Shown here one piece after another: positions 11,160 to 24,958 of a stretch of DNA of 64,000 nt (the first letter of the stretch is position 1; every line of letters begins with the position of its first letter). The stretch is from Lutraria lutraria. Lineage: Eukaryota > Mollusca > Bivalvia > Venerida > Mactridae. The stretch covers positions 30,790,756-30,854,755 of the forward strand of contig OZ026834.1 of assembly GCA_964023205.1 (NCBI GenBank), in the 5' to 3' direction. The notes beneath the pieces are model-generated. The model saw only the letters and a list, made by a program, of their open reading frames with translations, had not been told where the DNA came from and did not search any database. Position numbers and translations under genes: made by a program.

Positions 11160-11791
11160 TAAACTTAAGTCAAGATGACTGATTTTAGTATACTAACAAG
11201 CACAAAGGTATTTTAAGATGACCGCAACATGCATCAAAGTCACTGTAATTAAAAAAAACACAAGAACCTTCTTGTGCCTGCAGTCAATATGTCTGGTCTC
11301 ACATTGTTGCTGCCTGTTCCCCAGTATGCTCAAGAGATCCAGTGTTCTTACACTTGCTAAAAAAAGTTTGGTTTTAAAAGACTTAGTGTCTTGCTTTGTC
11401 TTGGATCATCAGTTCTCAAGTATAAATTATTGAGTGTTTTGATTTCAACTAGTCGAAATAAATAAATCAGACAAAGACTATAAAAGGATTCTTTTTTGTT
11501 CTCTGTTGTAATTAAGAATTTGTATGAGCCATCTTTAAGTGTTTAAAGATAGTGTTTAAGCTAGCTTTTTTTCCAGGGTTGGCAGATTTTATCATGGAAA
11601 TTATTTAAATTCAGGAGTTAGCCTGTGCTACGAAACATGCGTCATATCAGTGAACTTCTCTGAGCTGCTTCCCTGGTCTTCTCCTCATTCTGGGCATTTA
11701 TTTGATAACTTATCCTGTTCTATATAATATTGAGCTCAATTTAGATGCCTGAAATTAAGGTTGCTTAGTTACAGAGCAACACAAGCAAAGT

Positions 11792-11805
11792 GTTGCCATG
11801 GCAAT
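11792..11805. promoter_or_regulatory. X-box-like motif GTTGCCATGGCAAT
   Basis: One base from a perfect 14-bp palindromic RFX X-box. A second possible pair of half sites, TTGCTTAGTTACAGAGCAAC, lies 28 bp upstream. FOXN3 intron 1. Confidence 0.5.
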
Positions 11806-12000
11806 TGTCCCGCCATTCGATTTTTGTGAATTAAGAGAGAGAAATACAGAGGAAAGGCGATACAGATCAGGGCTGTTCAATAATAGCTACTGACAGATTG
11901 GCTGCCGAAATTAAATAACCACAGCGAATGATATAAATAGCACATTGTGAATGAAACCTCTGCTCATCAATATGTAGTACATATAGGTCACACATTTTTC

Positions 12001-12020
12001 GGGGGGGGGGGGGTGGAGGG
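12001..12020 (+). repeat. G-rich tract
   Basis: Thirteen G followed by TGGAGGG. Possible quadruplex; homopolymer length may be unreliable. Confidence 0.6.
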
Positions 12021-12753
12021 TGTTTCACTAGCAAACAGTTTTTTTCTCATTTCTTATTGATGATTTTCTTTCAAGGTATAGTTTTGGATTATTAGTATCT
12101 CTGTTAGTACCATTGAAAACCTTTGATATGTAATTCATTACAAATAACATTGTAGTTCAATAGCTATAGTTATTGGAAGTTTAAGAATATTAAACAATGT
12201 CTAGCTAATGGCTGGCTAGAAATCGTTACATGATTTGTCTTTCAGTGCGATGAACAGCCTACAACCTTTGTTAATTATTCTGTTACTGAATCAGATTTTC
12301 TCATCTTTAAAATTTTCTTATTTTAAGCCAAAAATTAGTTGAATTTTGTCTCAGTCCACATTTGTAGAATATTTGTGTATTTATTCAAACCCCCGCCATT
12401 GCAGTTAGTGGTCAATAATTTCTTAATTAATGGTATAAAAATGTGTAATGACCACAAGCTATTCAGCATGCAGTTTGTGAGAAAGATTATGCCAATTAAA
12501 TTTGTATTCATACTTTTATTTATTTATTTCATGGGATTTAAAGCCATTTGCAGCAGTATTTCAGTTAATATTGTGACAGGCAAATATCCTAACCAGCTTC
12601 TCATGACTTCTTTTAGGCCTTAACCAGTAGTAGTGACTGAACTAACCAAATTCTATCTGCACTGTGCAAGTCACTGCCAAGCATAATTTGAGAGAGGGAG
12701 GACAATTTAACAGGATGTAATACCTTCAGTCAAGTTAGTCATGGACACTGTTA

Positions 12754-12832
12754 GCCTTGCCCAGGATCTGAACTCGCAACCTCTTGATCAGAACTGTTGA
12801 CCAATGCTATAACCACTGAGCTAACCTGATGG
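12754..12832 (-). mobile_element. tRNA-like sequence (SINE head or tRNA pseudogene)
   Basis: On the minus strand it has box A GGTTAGCTCAGTGGTTATAG and box B GCGAGTTCAGATCCTGGGC. The segment between them is longer than a normal tRNA arm and the ends do not pair, so it is not a working tRNA. The flanks differ from SINE families A and B. Confidence 0.6.
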
Positions 12833-13395
12833 GTTTGTAGCTTGTGAATTTTGAAGTCACCAACCTAATAGAAATTATTGATGTTCGTTTATCTGTGACT
12901 GATATGCACTTATTTGAAAATAAATTACACCTTTAACTTGATTGATTGAATCCTTTGTCTAGTTTTATCAAAATGTACCGGGTATTCTGTTTTAACACTT
13001 AAAGCATCTTTTATGTCTGATGAGCCTTCCAATAATGAACTGTTTGATATTCATAGTATTAATCAAAATAGAATAAGAAAGCAAAGAGTCTGTAACCTAT
13101 TGTAATATCCTCGGAGCAATAAATTTAAAATACAACATGAATCAAACTAAGCCTATTAACTCTTCACTTACCATTGTCTTGTATGGCTAATAAGTAGTGA
13201 TTGATTTTAAGACAAAACTGCCTTTAGTGTTCATAATCCGTATGCAGCAGCTGGAGATGTTGTTTTTCGTTTCTATGACAACAAAACAGTATTTATTGTA
13301 TTTAAACAATCTCACTTCTGGGATGAAATCTAGATGGTTTCACACGCATGGGCTGTTACATGCATGATGAACAGCGACAAACGACTTTGTGTACA

Positions 13396-13409
13396 GTTGC
13401 CATGGATAC
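13396..13409. promoter_or_regulatory. X-box-like motif GTTGCCATGGATAC
   Basis: Near-palindromic RFX-type site; a YY1-like CCGCCATGTTT follows about 80 bp on. FOXN3 intron 1. Confidence 0.45.
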
Positions 13410-15581
13410 TTGACAGCTATTGGTTAAGATGGATTTTCGTTTTACTATTTTGTCCTGGGGCTAATTTGTGTAGAAAATTGACAAACCGCCATGTTTATCA
13501 TACTGTTTTATGACGTTATTTTTTGTCAAGTGTACTGATGTGATTTAGGCATACCAGACATTGCTTTTGCTAGGATTGTGAAAGTTTCATACATTAAAGT
13601 AGGTGTTCTCTAAGTTTATCAAGCATATAGTTAATTTGCTGAGCACAAGTCATTTTGAAAACGACAAATATTAATATATGCATGTGTTTGGCTCAATGTT
13701 ATGCTCAATGTTCTGGTTACAGTTTTTGGCTTGCTATACAGTGTGTGTTATTATCTACTTACATCATATCATAATTGATATTTTTTCTAGTACTGTATTT
13801 TACTTGTACATGACTTAAAAAAAAGTGTAGGATGTATTTTATAAATTAAAAAATTGCTTCATTGTTTGGTGATCAAAAGAACTAAAAAATTGATGTAAAT
13901 TCACAAATGTGTTTATTTATAATATGTTAGTGATTTTTCCTGAATTTGTTGAAAAATGTCTGTATAATTTTCAATAGATCTGCTTTTTTTTATCCTTAAT
14001 TATCTTCATTTTTTAATAAGTATTATATTGTAATTGTACACGGCACTGTCCTGTTTCCTTGTCTTAATTATATAAAACTCATAATTTATGTCCTGATCAT
14101 TTATTGCAATTAACATTCATTGACAATAATGAATTTGTTTAGAAATGATATTTTCTTGACTCTACTCAGAGATGTGCAGTATAAGTTACCTAATGAAGTA
14201 TAGTTAATCTAATGAGAAATAATACAATCTAATCAAATGAGTTCCCCAAATGTTTATGTTGTGTAGTTGATTAAGATAACCTAACAGATTGAAATTACAA
14301 TGTTGTCCAGTTTATTTACGGATGTTTGCTGAGGGATTCTCTTGATGAAAATATCTGAAAACTGTTCTGTGACTTGTTGACTGTTTAGTATCAACTCTTC
14401 AGGCAGTTCTAGAAGGAGGCTGATAAAGTCTTCTACATTATTCTGTCGATTTTAATTCTAAATACAGCTAAAACTGTGAGAAATGTTACACAATATTTAA
14501 TATCAGTATTATCATTAGTTGGGTTATTGAAATGGAATGAATCAAAGTAAATAATGTTAGCTGATCGTATGTTTTGTAATTTAGTTCTTATTTAAGTTAC
14601 TTTTAAAAAATGTGCTTCTGTGGATACCCCAAGTTAATGTCAGTAAAACCCTAGGTTTAGAAAATGCTTTTAAATAACCATTGGTTAGAAATCAGAAAGC
14701 CTTCCTGAGCTACATTGGACCCTCAGGTTCTTAGGTTTTAATAATCCAATAGCATTAATTTCTATCAGTATATTTCATTTAATCACCATGTAATTAGCAA
14801 GCACCTGTCTTTATTATAGAATATATAATGAAAATTTATATGGTTAAGACTCATTTATTTGAACTGCAAGTTTTCTGGCTGCCATACTTTTCCTTTATAT
14901 CAAATAAGTTTTACTATAGATATCAATAACATCCTTATATACATGATTGTATTGACTTGGACAAAAAGTAGAAATGTTGATATTTATTATACTGCCTTAG
15001 GATATTAATTAAACTGATAATGGATCTTTCCCTGTCCGAATCTTTCACTGTCTGATGTAAGTTAATAATTACGAATTCCCGCACCAATTAGTTTTCATTT
15101 AAGTTACATCTTTTTGGTTTGAGTGAGTTTAATGGTATTTCAGTCATATTGGACAGCCGATTGACTTACCAGTTTTCTTGGACTTTATTTTAACTTTATA
15201 CTAGGAGCTGACAACTTCTCCACATATATGAAGGAAAATCAACATTTTTAGTCAAATTTTCGTACGAGTGTGTGTCTTACCACAGCCTTGAAGATGTAGA
15301 TTCATTTGAAAAAAATATGCAAATAATTTAGTCATATTTTCACCAAGGCTTCATATTTCTCCCTACTTGTATAATAGTTTAGTTTTGTAATATTTTAAGA
15401 TATGTTTTTGTGAAAAGATGTGTCCAAATTGAATATAATTATTTGGTTAGGGTTTGTTGAATTGAATAGTAAGTGATTTGTAGGTGTCACATTGCATTTC
15501 TAGAAATTACTCAATCTTTTGTAAGTGATTTGTGGGTGTTTATTAGAAATACTTTAATCTTTTATAAGGCCATCCTTAAAT

Positions 15582-15788
15582 AATATTTTGTTTGCGGTTA
15601 CGCTACCTATTCACTAAAAAGGTTCCTACCTAACTTTTTTGGTCTGGGGTAAAATATTTTTAAAAATAAAAAATAGCATTCTGAAATGTATTTTAGTTTC
15701 AATTAAAAAATAAAATTGTAAAATAATATATTCCTACCTACCTACCCCCTGAAAAATCTCTGGGTAGGGTAACTGCAAACAAATATTT
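15582..15788. mobile_element. MITE with TTTGTTTGCGGTTACGCTACC ends
   Basis: The left end TTGTTTGCGGTTACGCTACC (15588-15607) and right end GGGTAGGGTAACTGCAAAC are inverted and close to perfect. The interior is AT-rich with CCTACCTACC words near both ends. About 205 bp. The ends resemble those of the TTGTTTCTGGTAAC family, so they may be related. Confidence 0.65.
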
Positions 15789-16612
15789 TTAACCCATTAC
15801 CCGTTTTATATGCATTTATACTCCATTATCTATGGCCTAACTCAACCATTATGATAATATTGTATTTTATTGTAAGATAATATTGGTATTCAAATGGTGT
15901 AAATTAGACGGAATTTGATGTCCTTATGGGAGTATAAAGAGGGTTGGACCTTGTTTACAAACCATGTATACCTCCAGTAAACGCCCACTCTTGATTACTA
16001 CTCCCCATCCTTTGTTTTACAATATTTTGTTACTGGCCATTAATGCATAGATTAATCCTTCAGACTATATCCTGTCGATGTGTTAATATCACCCAGAAAA
16101 CAAACTGGCTGTGTAAAAAAGTCTAGAATTTAACATCTTGGAAAGGGGGTGTTTATTTGGATATAGTTGATTAATGGAAAGTTGATATCATAATGAGAGA
16201 GACAAGAATACTGGTCAACAGGTTTGTGTGTACTCACTTACTTCAATACATCAAGTTTTTTCTGAACTTTATGGCTCAACAATGGATAAATAAATTATAC
16301 AGAATATTTAAGTGAGCTGAAGAATTTGAACTATGATCAACATTGTATCACATTTAGGTTTCCACACCATGACTATGGCTGTACTCAGATCATGTTTCAT
16401 CTGATAATGTTATTTGTTGATTGTGACGACTCAGCATTCCATGAAGGAAAGCTATTGTAAACACTAAACTAACTGTTTTATATCCTTTTATAATTATGTG
16501 ACAGTGAAATTAAACATAGAGAGTGATACATAAGTCATATTTTCATATTGAACTGATTTGGAAAAAAATCTATTTGATTTACTGTATTTTAACCTATTAA
16601 ATACAGCAACAG

Positions 16613-16733
16613 CAGGGCTGAACAAATCCTCTTGTTAGCTGAGTTGAAATTCACCCAGGAAGAGTTTGAATTGCTGTAGAACTGGACTAGTTAAAGTTCA
16701 GCAGGAAAACCTGAAAAAAAATGTCGAGCCCTG
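16613..16733. mobile_element. Short element with CAGGGCT/AGCCCTG ends, copy 2
   Basis: CAGGGCTGAACAAAT at the left and TGTCGAGCCCTG at the right form inverted ends like those of 10857-11159. It is about 120 bp, so probably internally deleted. Confidence 0.45.
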
Positions 16734-17263
16734 GCCAGTGTAAGGTTTTGAAAGTCAGAAAATATTTGTGTAAATTATTTGTGAAAATTACAAGTTTTAT
16801 TTGTCCTGAGTGTCGGTCCATGTAAGTGACTGGAGTTGCAGACTATAGTTGTTTCTAATGTTATTGATATACTGAAATTTTTCTCATTATTTACAAAATT
16901 TATTGTTGATTTTGCATTTTAAATGCCAACAATTTTCCACTAGCTTTCTATGTTTATGCATGCCATCAAATGCTTCATTATGAAATGATATGCCAGTGCG
17001 TGCTACTGAAAATGAATGACTCGCATAAGTCTTAGCTTATTAGCAACATTATTTCATGTACTTGCATATAATGTTATATATATTTACATAAAGATAGATA
17101 AACAATGGTAGCTGTAGTAATTATTAATACTTCATATGATCTGATTATGCATCTATCAAGTGTTTAATTTTGTTTTATCACACAACTTTATCTTCAAGAG
17201 CTGTTGATAATTAATGTATAAAATTGGGACATCCCGACTTGTGTCCTCCAATTTTATCAATGT

Positions 17264-17323
17264 TAGCAATCTACATGCTGTATTTCCCCTGTGGGCCACT
17301 ATCCAGTCAGCTGTAGATTGCTG
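17264..17323. repeat. Inverted repeat able to form a 15-bp hairpin stem
   Basis: The left arm TAGCAATCTACATGCTG (17264-17280) pairs with CAGCTGTAGATTGCTGA (17308-17324 approx.), with one bulged T and a loop of about 27 nt. It is immediately followed by two X-box-like words at 17341 and 17363. It could be a hairpin RNA or paired protein-binding sites; no known microRNA was recognised. Confidence 0.55.
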
Positions 17324-17340
17324 AATTCTTATTAAATTCA

Positions 17341-17376
17341 GTTGCTACGACAACCGTGGTCTGTTGCCATGGCTAT
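17341..17376. promoter_or_regulatory. Pair of X-box-like motifs
   Basis: GTTGCTACGACAAC at 17341-17354 (both half sites, diverged centre) and GTTGCCATGGCTAT at 17363-17376, directly after the inverted repeat at 17264-17323. Confidence 0.5.
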
Positions 17377-20300
17377 GATGCCTGTGTTGTTAAGAAGCTC
17401 TCTATCTCGATGCGCATAATTGCCCCAGTGGCTGATGGGATAGCTCAGTTACTACACATCTCTATGATACACTTCAGTACACTGGTTGTGTTGTTATTTT
17501 CGGGGAGGAAGGAAACAATTTAACTGTCTCAATCCCACAATGCAGTTTGATGATGTGGTACATATTGTTAGGGAAGCCATTTTGTGTCACTGGATTTTAA
17601 CTTTCTTAAAATATTGTAGCTAGAAAAACTTTAGTGTTGTATGAGATAAGTTTTTTGGTGGGATGTGAATGAAATATAGAAAGGATCGGCTTCTTGATGT
17701 TGTAACTGACACTTTTGTCAAGATTGATCTGTAAGTATTATTGTGTATGTTGAGAAAAATGATGACTCTATGGTGTTGACTTAATTATCTTGTTAACTGT
17801 TATACTCACTTAATAATTTGACGAAGAACGTTTCACAAACTTGTATGTAACACGGTATGGTGAATGGAGTTAGTTGATTATATAGTGGGGTATTGTTATA
17901 TAATTATTATATTGTATGCTCCTTGAAATTTGATATATTTGAATGGTGTTTTAAAATTTGATGTTATCATATGAGAATTAATGATCAATCAAACTTGTTT
18001 AGATTTTGATGTTGTCTTCGTGTTTTAGTATGATAGTATTTTTACTAATAGATTTTTTCCTTCTTATTAAAGTTATTTTAGATTTATCAACTTGATTATA
18101 TTAGGATGATTTGGCTGTGTCCGTTAATTCTTTGGTAAATCCAATAGTTACACATATTCATTTGACGATTAGCCATAGTTTCCTTAATATTGAGGGTATT
18201 TAACATGAAACCTGATGCCTATTATCAAGTACTTGTGTGTTAAAAGCTGATACAGGCAATGGCAGTATTATCACATAAAGATATTTGAAACTCACCATTT
18301 TCTTTATTTCCTGTCATTTTATGATTTTAGAACCATTTAAGGTTTAAAGTTCCTTCCTCCTGGCTTTCATAATGATATGAACAAACACAGGGACAGGATA
18401 TGTAAACAAAAACCACTTGTCTCATCTTAACCAGTGTTAGATATCTGGTGGTGATAACTGTGTTACGGTAATAACTTCACATGATAACTAAATTGAGTGA
18501 TATTCCACTTGTATTTTGAGTTTTAAGGACTGTATTCAATGTTCCCTTCTTAGATCTGCGAGGATATACCATTTGCCTTCACTTACCATGCGTGGTGTCC
18601 AGTTAGTCCTGTAATAGGACTTTTTTGTGTTAAAATATTTTCTTAGATTTCTAGTTCAGAGGAGTAAATTTAATTGTTTATAAATAGTGTTTTCTTGTTA
18701 ACTGTAAGATTTACTTGTAGAAGTCATTCCTTTGTCTAATCAACACAGCACCCTAAGGTTTTGGATTGTATGTTATCCCATAATGCAAGATGGAATTATG
18801 ATATTTAGCTGCAGATTTGCCAATTATGTTGCAATTAGGATTATGTACAAGCTATAATAGGGACTAGTAAAACCTCAAATTTATAATTAGTTGCATATTA
18901 TACATTGACAGCCATGTAATTGCTTTTCATGCTCATAGTAAACAGTCTACGCTCTCACACACTGGTCCAAAGCATGTGAGCTTATTATTAGTACAATTTT
19001 GGCTTGTGAACTTACTCAAAATTATGTATTTGGGGCTGATGGTAGATTGATAATAGTTTGGGCTTATGCTTGAAGTAATAAGTTAAAACAGAAGTACTGT
19101 ATGGTTTATCCAATAAAATGCTTGCTTTAAACATAAGGGATACAGAGACACTTGTTAGAAGCCTTGAAATACCAGCTATCTATTTATGTCTATTACTCTG
19201 AATGTCAGCATCATATTGATAAATATATAAATGCTACAATTTTGAATCTGTAAATTTTCATGAAATTACTGTGGTTGAATTTATTAACTGCGTTTTTTTG
19301 TAGCTATGTTTTAAAACTTACACAAGTATGCCCCAGACTCAAGTCCACCAAAATGTGTGTCGGTCCAGTAAACTTGAATGGTCAGTGGTAGGACAGTCTA
19401 GTGAAATTTTCAGTGGTAATTTTATCATATATCTGAATATATATAATCATTCTCAAAAAATATGTTATATTCTCTACAAATAGATGAAAATATTGGTTAT
19501 TTTAATTTTTTTTTAAAAATATTGGTCCACTAAAGTTCATTCTTTCCAGTGAAGTTTACCTTTTCACTGGACTAAAATGTCCAGTGCTTAAAAAAGTTTT
19601 TCTTGAAGACTGTATGGACAGGCATTGTGCAGTCTCATCAATGATCATGGCTGTGGCATGCACCAGTAGGGAGAACTGGTATAAATTATCACTCATAACT
19701 AAAAAGTGGGGTAAGAATGTTAACATGTCTGACTGAAATTTCTGTGATCAGTTGGTATGTATGTACATTTTGTATTAAAACCAGACTATTTACCACTATG
19801 ATAAAAATACTATACTACTGTTTTATATGATGCTTTATTCCACACCTGTTACTGATCGTTCTTTGTATATTATTATGTAAAAACTAGAATATTTGTAATA
19901 CTGCGTAATATATTCACTTTAGTCTGAAACAGGAAATACATCTGACAGGACCTTCAGTCTGTTTTTCATTACTGGCCAAAACTTGTTTTGAGTTAAACTG
20001 ACTTCATTGGGTAGTTATTTAATTTCTATTTGTATTGTAAGTTAGTCTATCTTCTTTTCTTAGAGCTTTAATTTTTATAAAAAAACAACAACAGAAGTTA
20101 GCAGTTCTTCAGATTTTTTATGTCACGTTATTTGATTTACTTCACAGTGTAACTTACTTTTGTACTAGACTGTATAGGCTAATTAAATGGTGGTGATAAA
20201 AAAACGTTATTGAAGTTTTATGACTTTACGGTATATCGACAGAGTGGTTGAATAAACTAAAACACAAACAAGTTTATGTCTAAGTTGCTGAAACGTTTGC

Positions 20301-21548
20301 TTGGTTTGCTTGTTACTCTTCATATTGCCCCTAATAAAGTCATAAAAGTTGGTGGAGTAGGGTCGGGGATGCTATATATATCTTTTTCTGCATTGAAGTA
20401 CTGATATGTACATTTTATGAAGTGTTCTCGGAAGCCACAATAAATATGCATGTTGTAACTTAAAGTGTTGAGAACCTGTACAAAGAGTTCTCAGGTTGTT
20501 GATTAATTACTATATAATTTACTACAGACTTTAAGTTGTGAAGTCTGCCATCTGTAAGGGGCCAGAAGATGTGATAAGCGGCCACTGGCTTAGAATTAAC
20601 TAGTTTTACAGTAAGTTCAACTTGTCCTGAGTCTTGAATGATGGATGAAAGCTCAAATTTATTGTTTGAGATTGAAAATTATGTACTTTTTGGTAATATC
20701 TTAAATATTAATTTATATTACCTAAAAAGCTGTGGTTTACATGACAATAATATAATTATAGGAGTTAAGATCCCAATTAGCGTTTTATGGGCTACCTTGC
20801 AGCTAGAATGTTATACTTATATATATAGATTTATTTGTCCTTATAGAACTTATTTAGCTACTAAATCTAGTTAATGTTCAACCCTCAACTTAATCCAGTT
20901 ATGATGAATAAGGGAGTAGCTATTGTCCCTTTTTCAAGTACTGTGACATATATGTGTCATAAGTCACTATTGTGAAGAAATTTGAAGTAGACACATGAAG
21001 ATGCATGTATATAAAATGTACACCTTTTTATCTTTCAACCCTGCAGTGTTTACCTGTCAAATTTCCAAGCTGTATGTAATAAGTGTTAGTATACATTGGT
21101 TGTCATGACGATGTACACAACTCCTTGGTAACCATAATGGCTTCAGGGCATAATAAACATTCCATTTCACCTGACATATAACACCATCATTCAGTAAGGG
21201 GAAGTAAATCATGTTTGTTGTAATTACTGTGTCAATTTCATGAAATGACAGTTTTATCACCCTAGATTCGAATTGACTTCCATTTATTGTTTATATTCAA
21301 TATTAATGACTTTCATTTTGATAATAAATTTAATATTCATGATTTTAATAAATTGAATCATATCACGTGTATGATCTGAATAAGATGATCCAAAGAATTA
21401 TAATTGCAAGGAAGGCATGATATTAGGTAGTTATTTTGATTTGTCTACTAATTTGATTTAATCATGGGAGTGTGGTACAGTATGTTAGATATTAGAGGAA
21501 TGTAATACTGTCTTGATAAGTCTGAGTTTATCTTAGGCCTGAAAAAAT

Positions 21549-21922
21549 GTTGTTTCTGGTAACATGCTCATCAAAAAATGGGGTAAAAAGATTGGGTCTT
21601 AAAGGGGCATACCCTACAACTTGGTGCATCTAGAATCAAGGCAAAATGATGATTAAATTAGAAGCTTGTTAAGCAAAAAGCTGACAAAGAAAGTTTCAGC
21701 CAAAAAATTCACCCAATTAAGAATAAAATCACAAAAATATGTATTTGTGACACATACATTTAGTCATGGAAATGTCATGTAGTCAGCTGAGGGTATGCTC
21801 CTTTAAAGCATGTGGAAAGTTAGAAAAAGTGAGAAAGTAGATCTATGTACCCTTCTTGGGACTAACTAAAAGTCTAGGGTACTAGGGAAAATAAGGGATG
21901 GTTAAGTTACCAGAAACAAAAA
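21549..21922. mobile_element. MITE, TTGTTTCTGGTAAC family, long copy
   Basis: The left end TTGTTTCTGGTAACATGCTC and right end GTTAAGTTACCAGAAACAAA are inverted. Interior blocks AAAGCATGTGGAAAG and AAAAGTCTAGGGTACTAGGG match other copies. About 370 bp, with extra interior sequence compared with the other copies. Confidence 0.7.
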
Positions 21923-24900
21923 TTGTTTTGTTTTTGCCTTGGTTAGCTTATCAAGTAGACTTTGTTTCATTCATTATATGTCAAGTTCTTCTCATGATTA
22001 ATGTAAATATGGATGATAAATATAGACTCATAATAATGGTGATGATTTTAAATAACTTATTTAAATTAATTTGAAACAATTGTATGTCTCATTCAGCTTA
22101 TCCTGTAGCTAATTCCTGATTTTTTACTCACTCTTTAAATCTGGCTCATCAAGGAAATTAGCTCCAGATATTGGACAACATACATACAAATTAAAAAGTT
22201 CATCCGCTGTAGTCCATTATAAGTTATTTTCATGAAGACTGTAAAATTGAAAATCTTTTATCAGAATTATAATTATTTGAAAATATCTTTGTTTTATATA
22301 AAAATATATAAGAATGTAAGAATAATTGTCACATGTCGTATTACTTTAAACACTTGTTAAACTTGATTGTTTTTATGTGCCATTTGTTACAGTACAATCA
22401 GTTTAAAAGAGTGGCAGTCATATTTTTCACAAGTGCCTTTTCTTAACTACATTTTAAGGGAAGAAACCATCAGCATGTTGCCAATATGTACAGTTGATTG
22501 ATGTACATACATCAAAGATTATCCTACAAAAGAGGTTGATTACAGTTTTCAATTGTTTGGTCCAAACTAATACCTGGAGTCCACTCTCACCTGTTAAATA
22601 TCAAAGAGGTCTATTGTGTAATCCTCAAACAATTAAAGACCCATTAGTGGCCCTTTATTGTTGTTTGCCCCTTAGACAAACTGTGATATAGGATGTCATT
22701 TAGACCCCTTTGGAGTTTGACAGGAACCCCCACTAATTGAACCAATCAATATTTAACAAATAATTGCAATAGTAGATTGAGAAGTGACATGGGGACTTGA
22801 ACATAGATAGATATACATATATATATATCAAATGATTTGAATTATGGATCATAAATGGTGAAATCTTTGTAAAGTTGACTTCTTATTGTACAAGCAGTTT
22901 GATGTAAGTTTTGTTGTCTGAAGATTTGAAAGGATTCTGATTGAACAAATAAACCTAGAATATAGATAGTAAGTAAGATCTATGTTTTGCACTTCTGGTA
23001 AAGATCAGCTGATTATAATTTTAAAGAATTAAGAAATTTTCTCACTGAAGATGGTTCAAATCTGAGATTATTTTGTGGTGTTTTTCTATAGAATAATATT
23101 TTTGTGTTTGCTTCATCACAGCTATTACAGTTTAAGTCACCATTAGCTGAATTATAAAAATAATGTATGCATAAATTTTATACAATTAACTGTATTGACT
23201 TAACAATGCTTATGCATGCAATTTCAGTATTTTAAAAAATAAATCTGCAATAAAAATCTGTGTACAGATAGTGTATTTTTTTGTTTTCGTAAATTCATTA
23301 ATATTTTATACTGACTGATAACTTGTGAAAGTGGCAGATATGTTGTAATTAGACAGTCAGTGAGAAATATCAGATACTAGCATACTGTGATGCTGTATTG
23401 TACTTGATATATTGTCATGTGATTTCCAAGTATCCATGACTACGCTACAACAATATGGTGGCTGAAAATGCAAGTGTTTCTGTTAGTGAAAATAATAACC
23501 TCTAATGAAATTGAATGATGGATTTAAAGGTATGTTAGTGTGTACACTTTCCAATACTTGATTGAATGCTTCTGAAGCTCGTGGTCATAAAACATGGCTC
23601 TTGGGGATCATGGAAAGTCGTGATGTATGACGCACAAAGACAGAAAAAAAACACATCTGCTGTTGCATAATTGTTGTTTTTTTCATGAAGGAATTCTAAG
23701 GAAATTTTAAATCATAGTGTGACTATTAAATGGAACAATTCTTGCATTAGTTTTTCCCCAAATTTTCTGCTGTGATGTTCTTATTGAGTTATTCTAATTA
23801 TTAAATGTAAAATTAGCAAGACTTTGATATAGTGGTTCTTGTGTGTTTGTATTTTTTTACTGTTGATATGACTTTATGGTTACATATGCATTTGTGGATT
23901 ACATTAACTTTGTGGTAGTGCTAATAATATATGTACATCATCATTACTGTAATGCTGAGAAATGATATTGTGTTGTCAGATAGTACACTTGAGTGAATCT
24001 GTCTAAGGATTGATATTGTGTGCCATGATTGACTAATCATTGTAGTTTGATACTTGCTGAAACTTAACGTTAGTAATTGACTGAAGTAATCGATACTATG
24101 TATCATCAGGTAGTGTTACTATACTTGAAATAAAATACTGATGATGATTATTAAGTAATTTTACTGATACTTATCTTTTCCTCTGATTTTTCTTTGATTA
24201 GTGAAAAATTACATAATTGATATTTTGGTATTTTTGTTATTGTAACATATTTTAAATAATTAGCTAGGGCGTTACACGGTTGGCATGCCTCGTTGTATTA
24301 TGAAACCATCTGATTAATTTTTATTGATCCTTGAACGAGATTGACTTTCAAAAATAAAACATGATATTGCAATATTTGATTCTTCTGAATATAAACTAAT
24401 AAAACATTCATCACATGCTTGCCTTACCTTGGTATCATTTTGTTTCATTACAAGCTAAATCAAACTCATTTGGGGGTAGATTTTTTGCCATTTTTGTAGA
24501 CACATCACAATCTGTGATATGTTGTTGTGGATACATTTTACATGGTTCTATCACTAAGTAAGTTATGAACTAGAAGCTCAGCTTGGCAACTTTGTTGATA
24601 CTATGAGTCAATGTTAGTCTTGTCCAAGTAGATAATGTCAAATACTTGTTATTGGGGTATAAGATAAAACAAATATTCCGTGTTATTACAAGTTTTGCTT
24701 GTTCTTTTTATGATATTTAAGAAATGTTACAAAAGTGATGTAAAATTGTCAAAATTATGCTCATGAATGATAAATTTTCAGGATATTTTTTATGGTGGTG
24801 CATTTTTACTATTGGTTACCATTGGTAATCAGTTCGGACCCTTGTGATTGTTGTAATACAGGATAGGATTGTGGGCGTAAACAGATTTGTATACAATGAC

Positions 24901-24958
24901 ACTTATTTATGTATTTATATTTTTCAGATAACTGACGGAGACATCACGATAGAGCAAG

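Larger units (their letters stand above)
5918..24927 (+). other. FOXN3: FOXN3 first intron (about 19 kb)
   Basis: No coding exon was recognised. The intron holds several MITEs, a 46-bp tandem array, a tRNA-like element, G runs, an inverted repeat at 17264-17323 and at least four X-box-like motifs, listed separately. Remaining sequence is AT-rich and unremarkable by eye. Short open frames here (for example at 12339-12623 and 20638-20874) have AT-driven composition and no recognisable domain. Confidence 0.55.

Noticed and set aside
17436..17465. tRNA-like GGATAGCTCAGTTACTAC word
   Set aside because: Only a box A resemblance; no box B follows at the right distance.
19330..19600. Possible transposon with repeated TCCAGTG/CACTGGA words
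   Set aside because: Several GGTCCA/CCAGTG words occur on both strands, but I could not find consistent terminal repeats or another copy.
5918..24927. A hidden gene in the 19-kb FOXN3 first intron
   Set aside because: I found no open frame with a recognisable domain or consistent splice chain; non-coding RNA genes cannot be excluded by eye.
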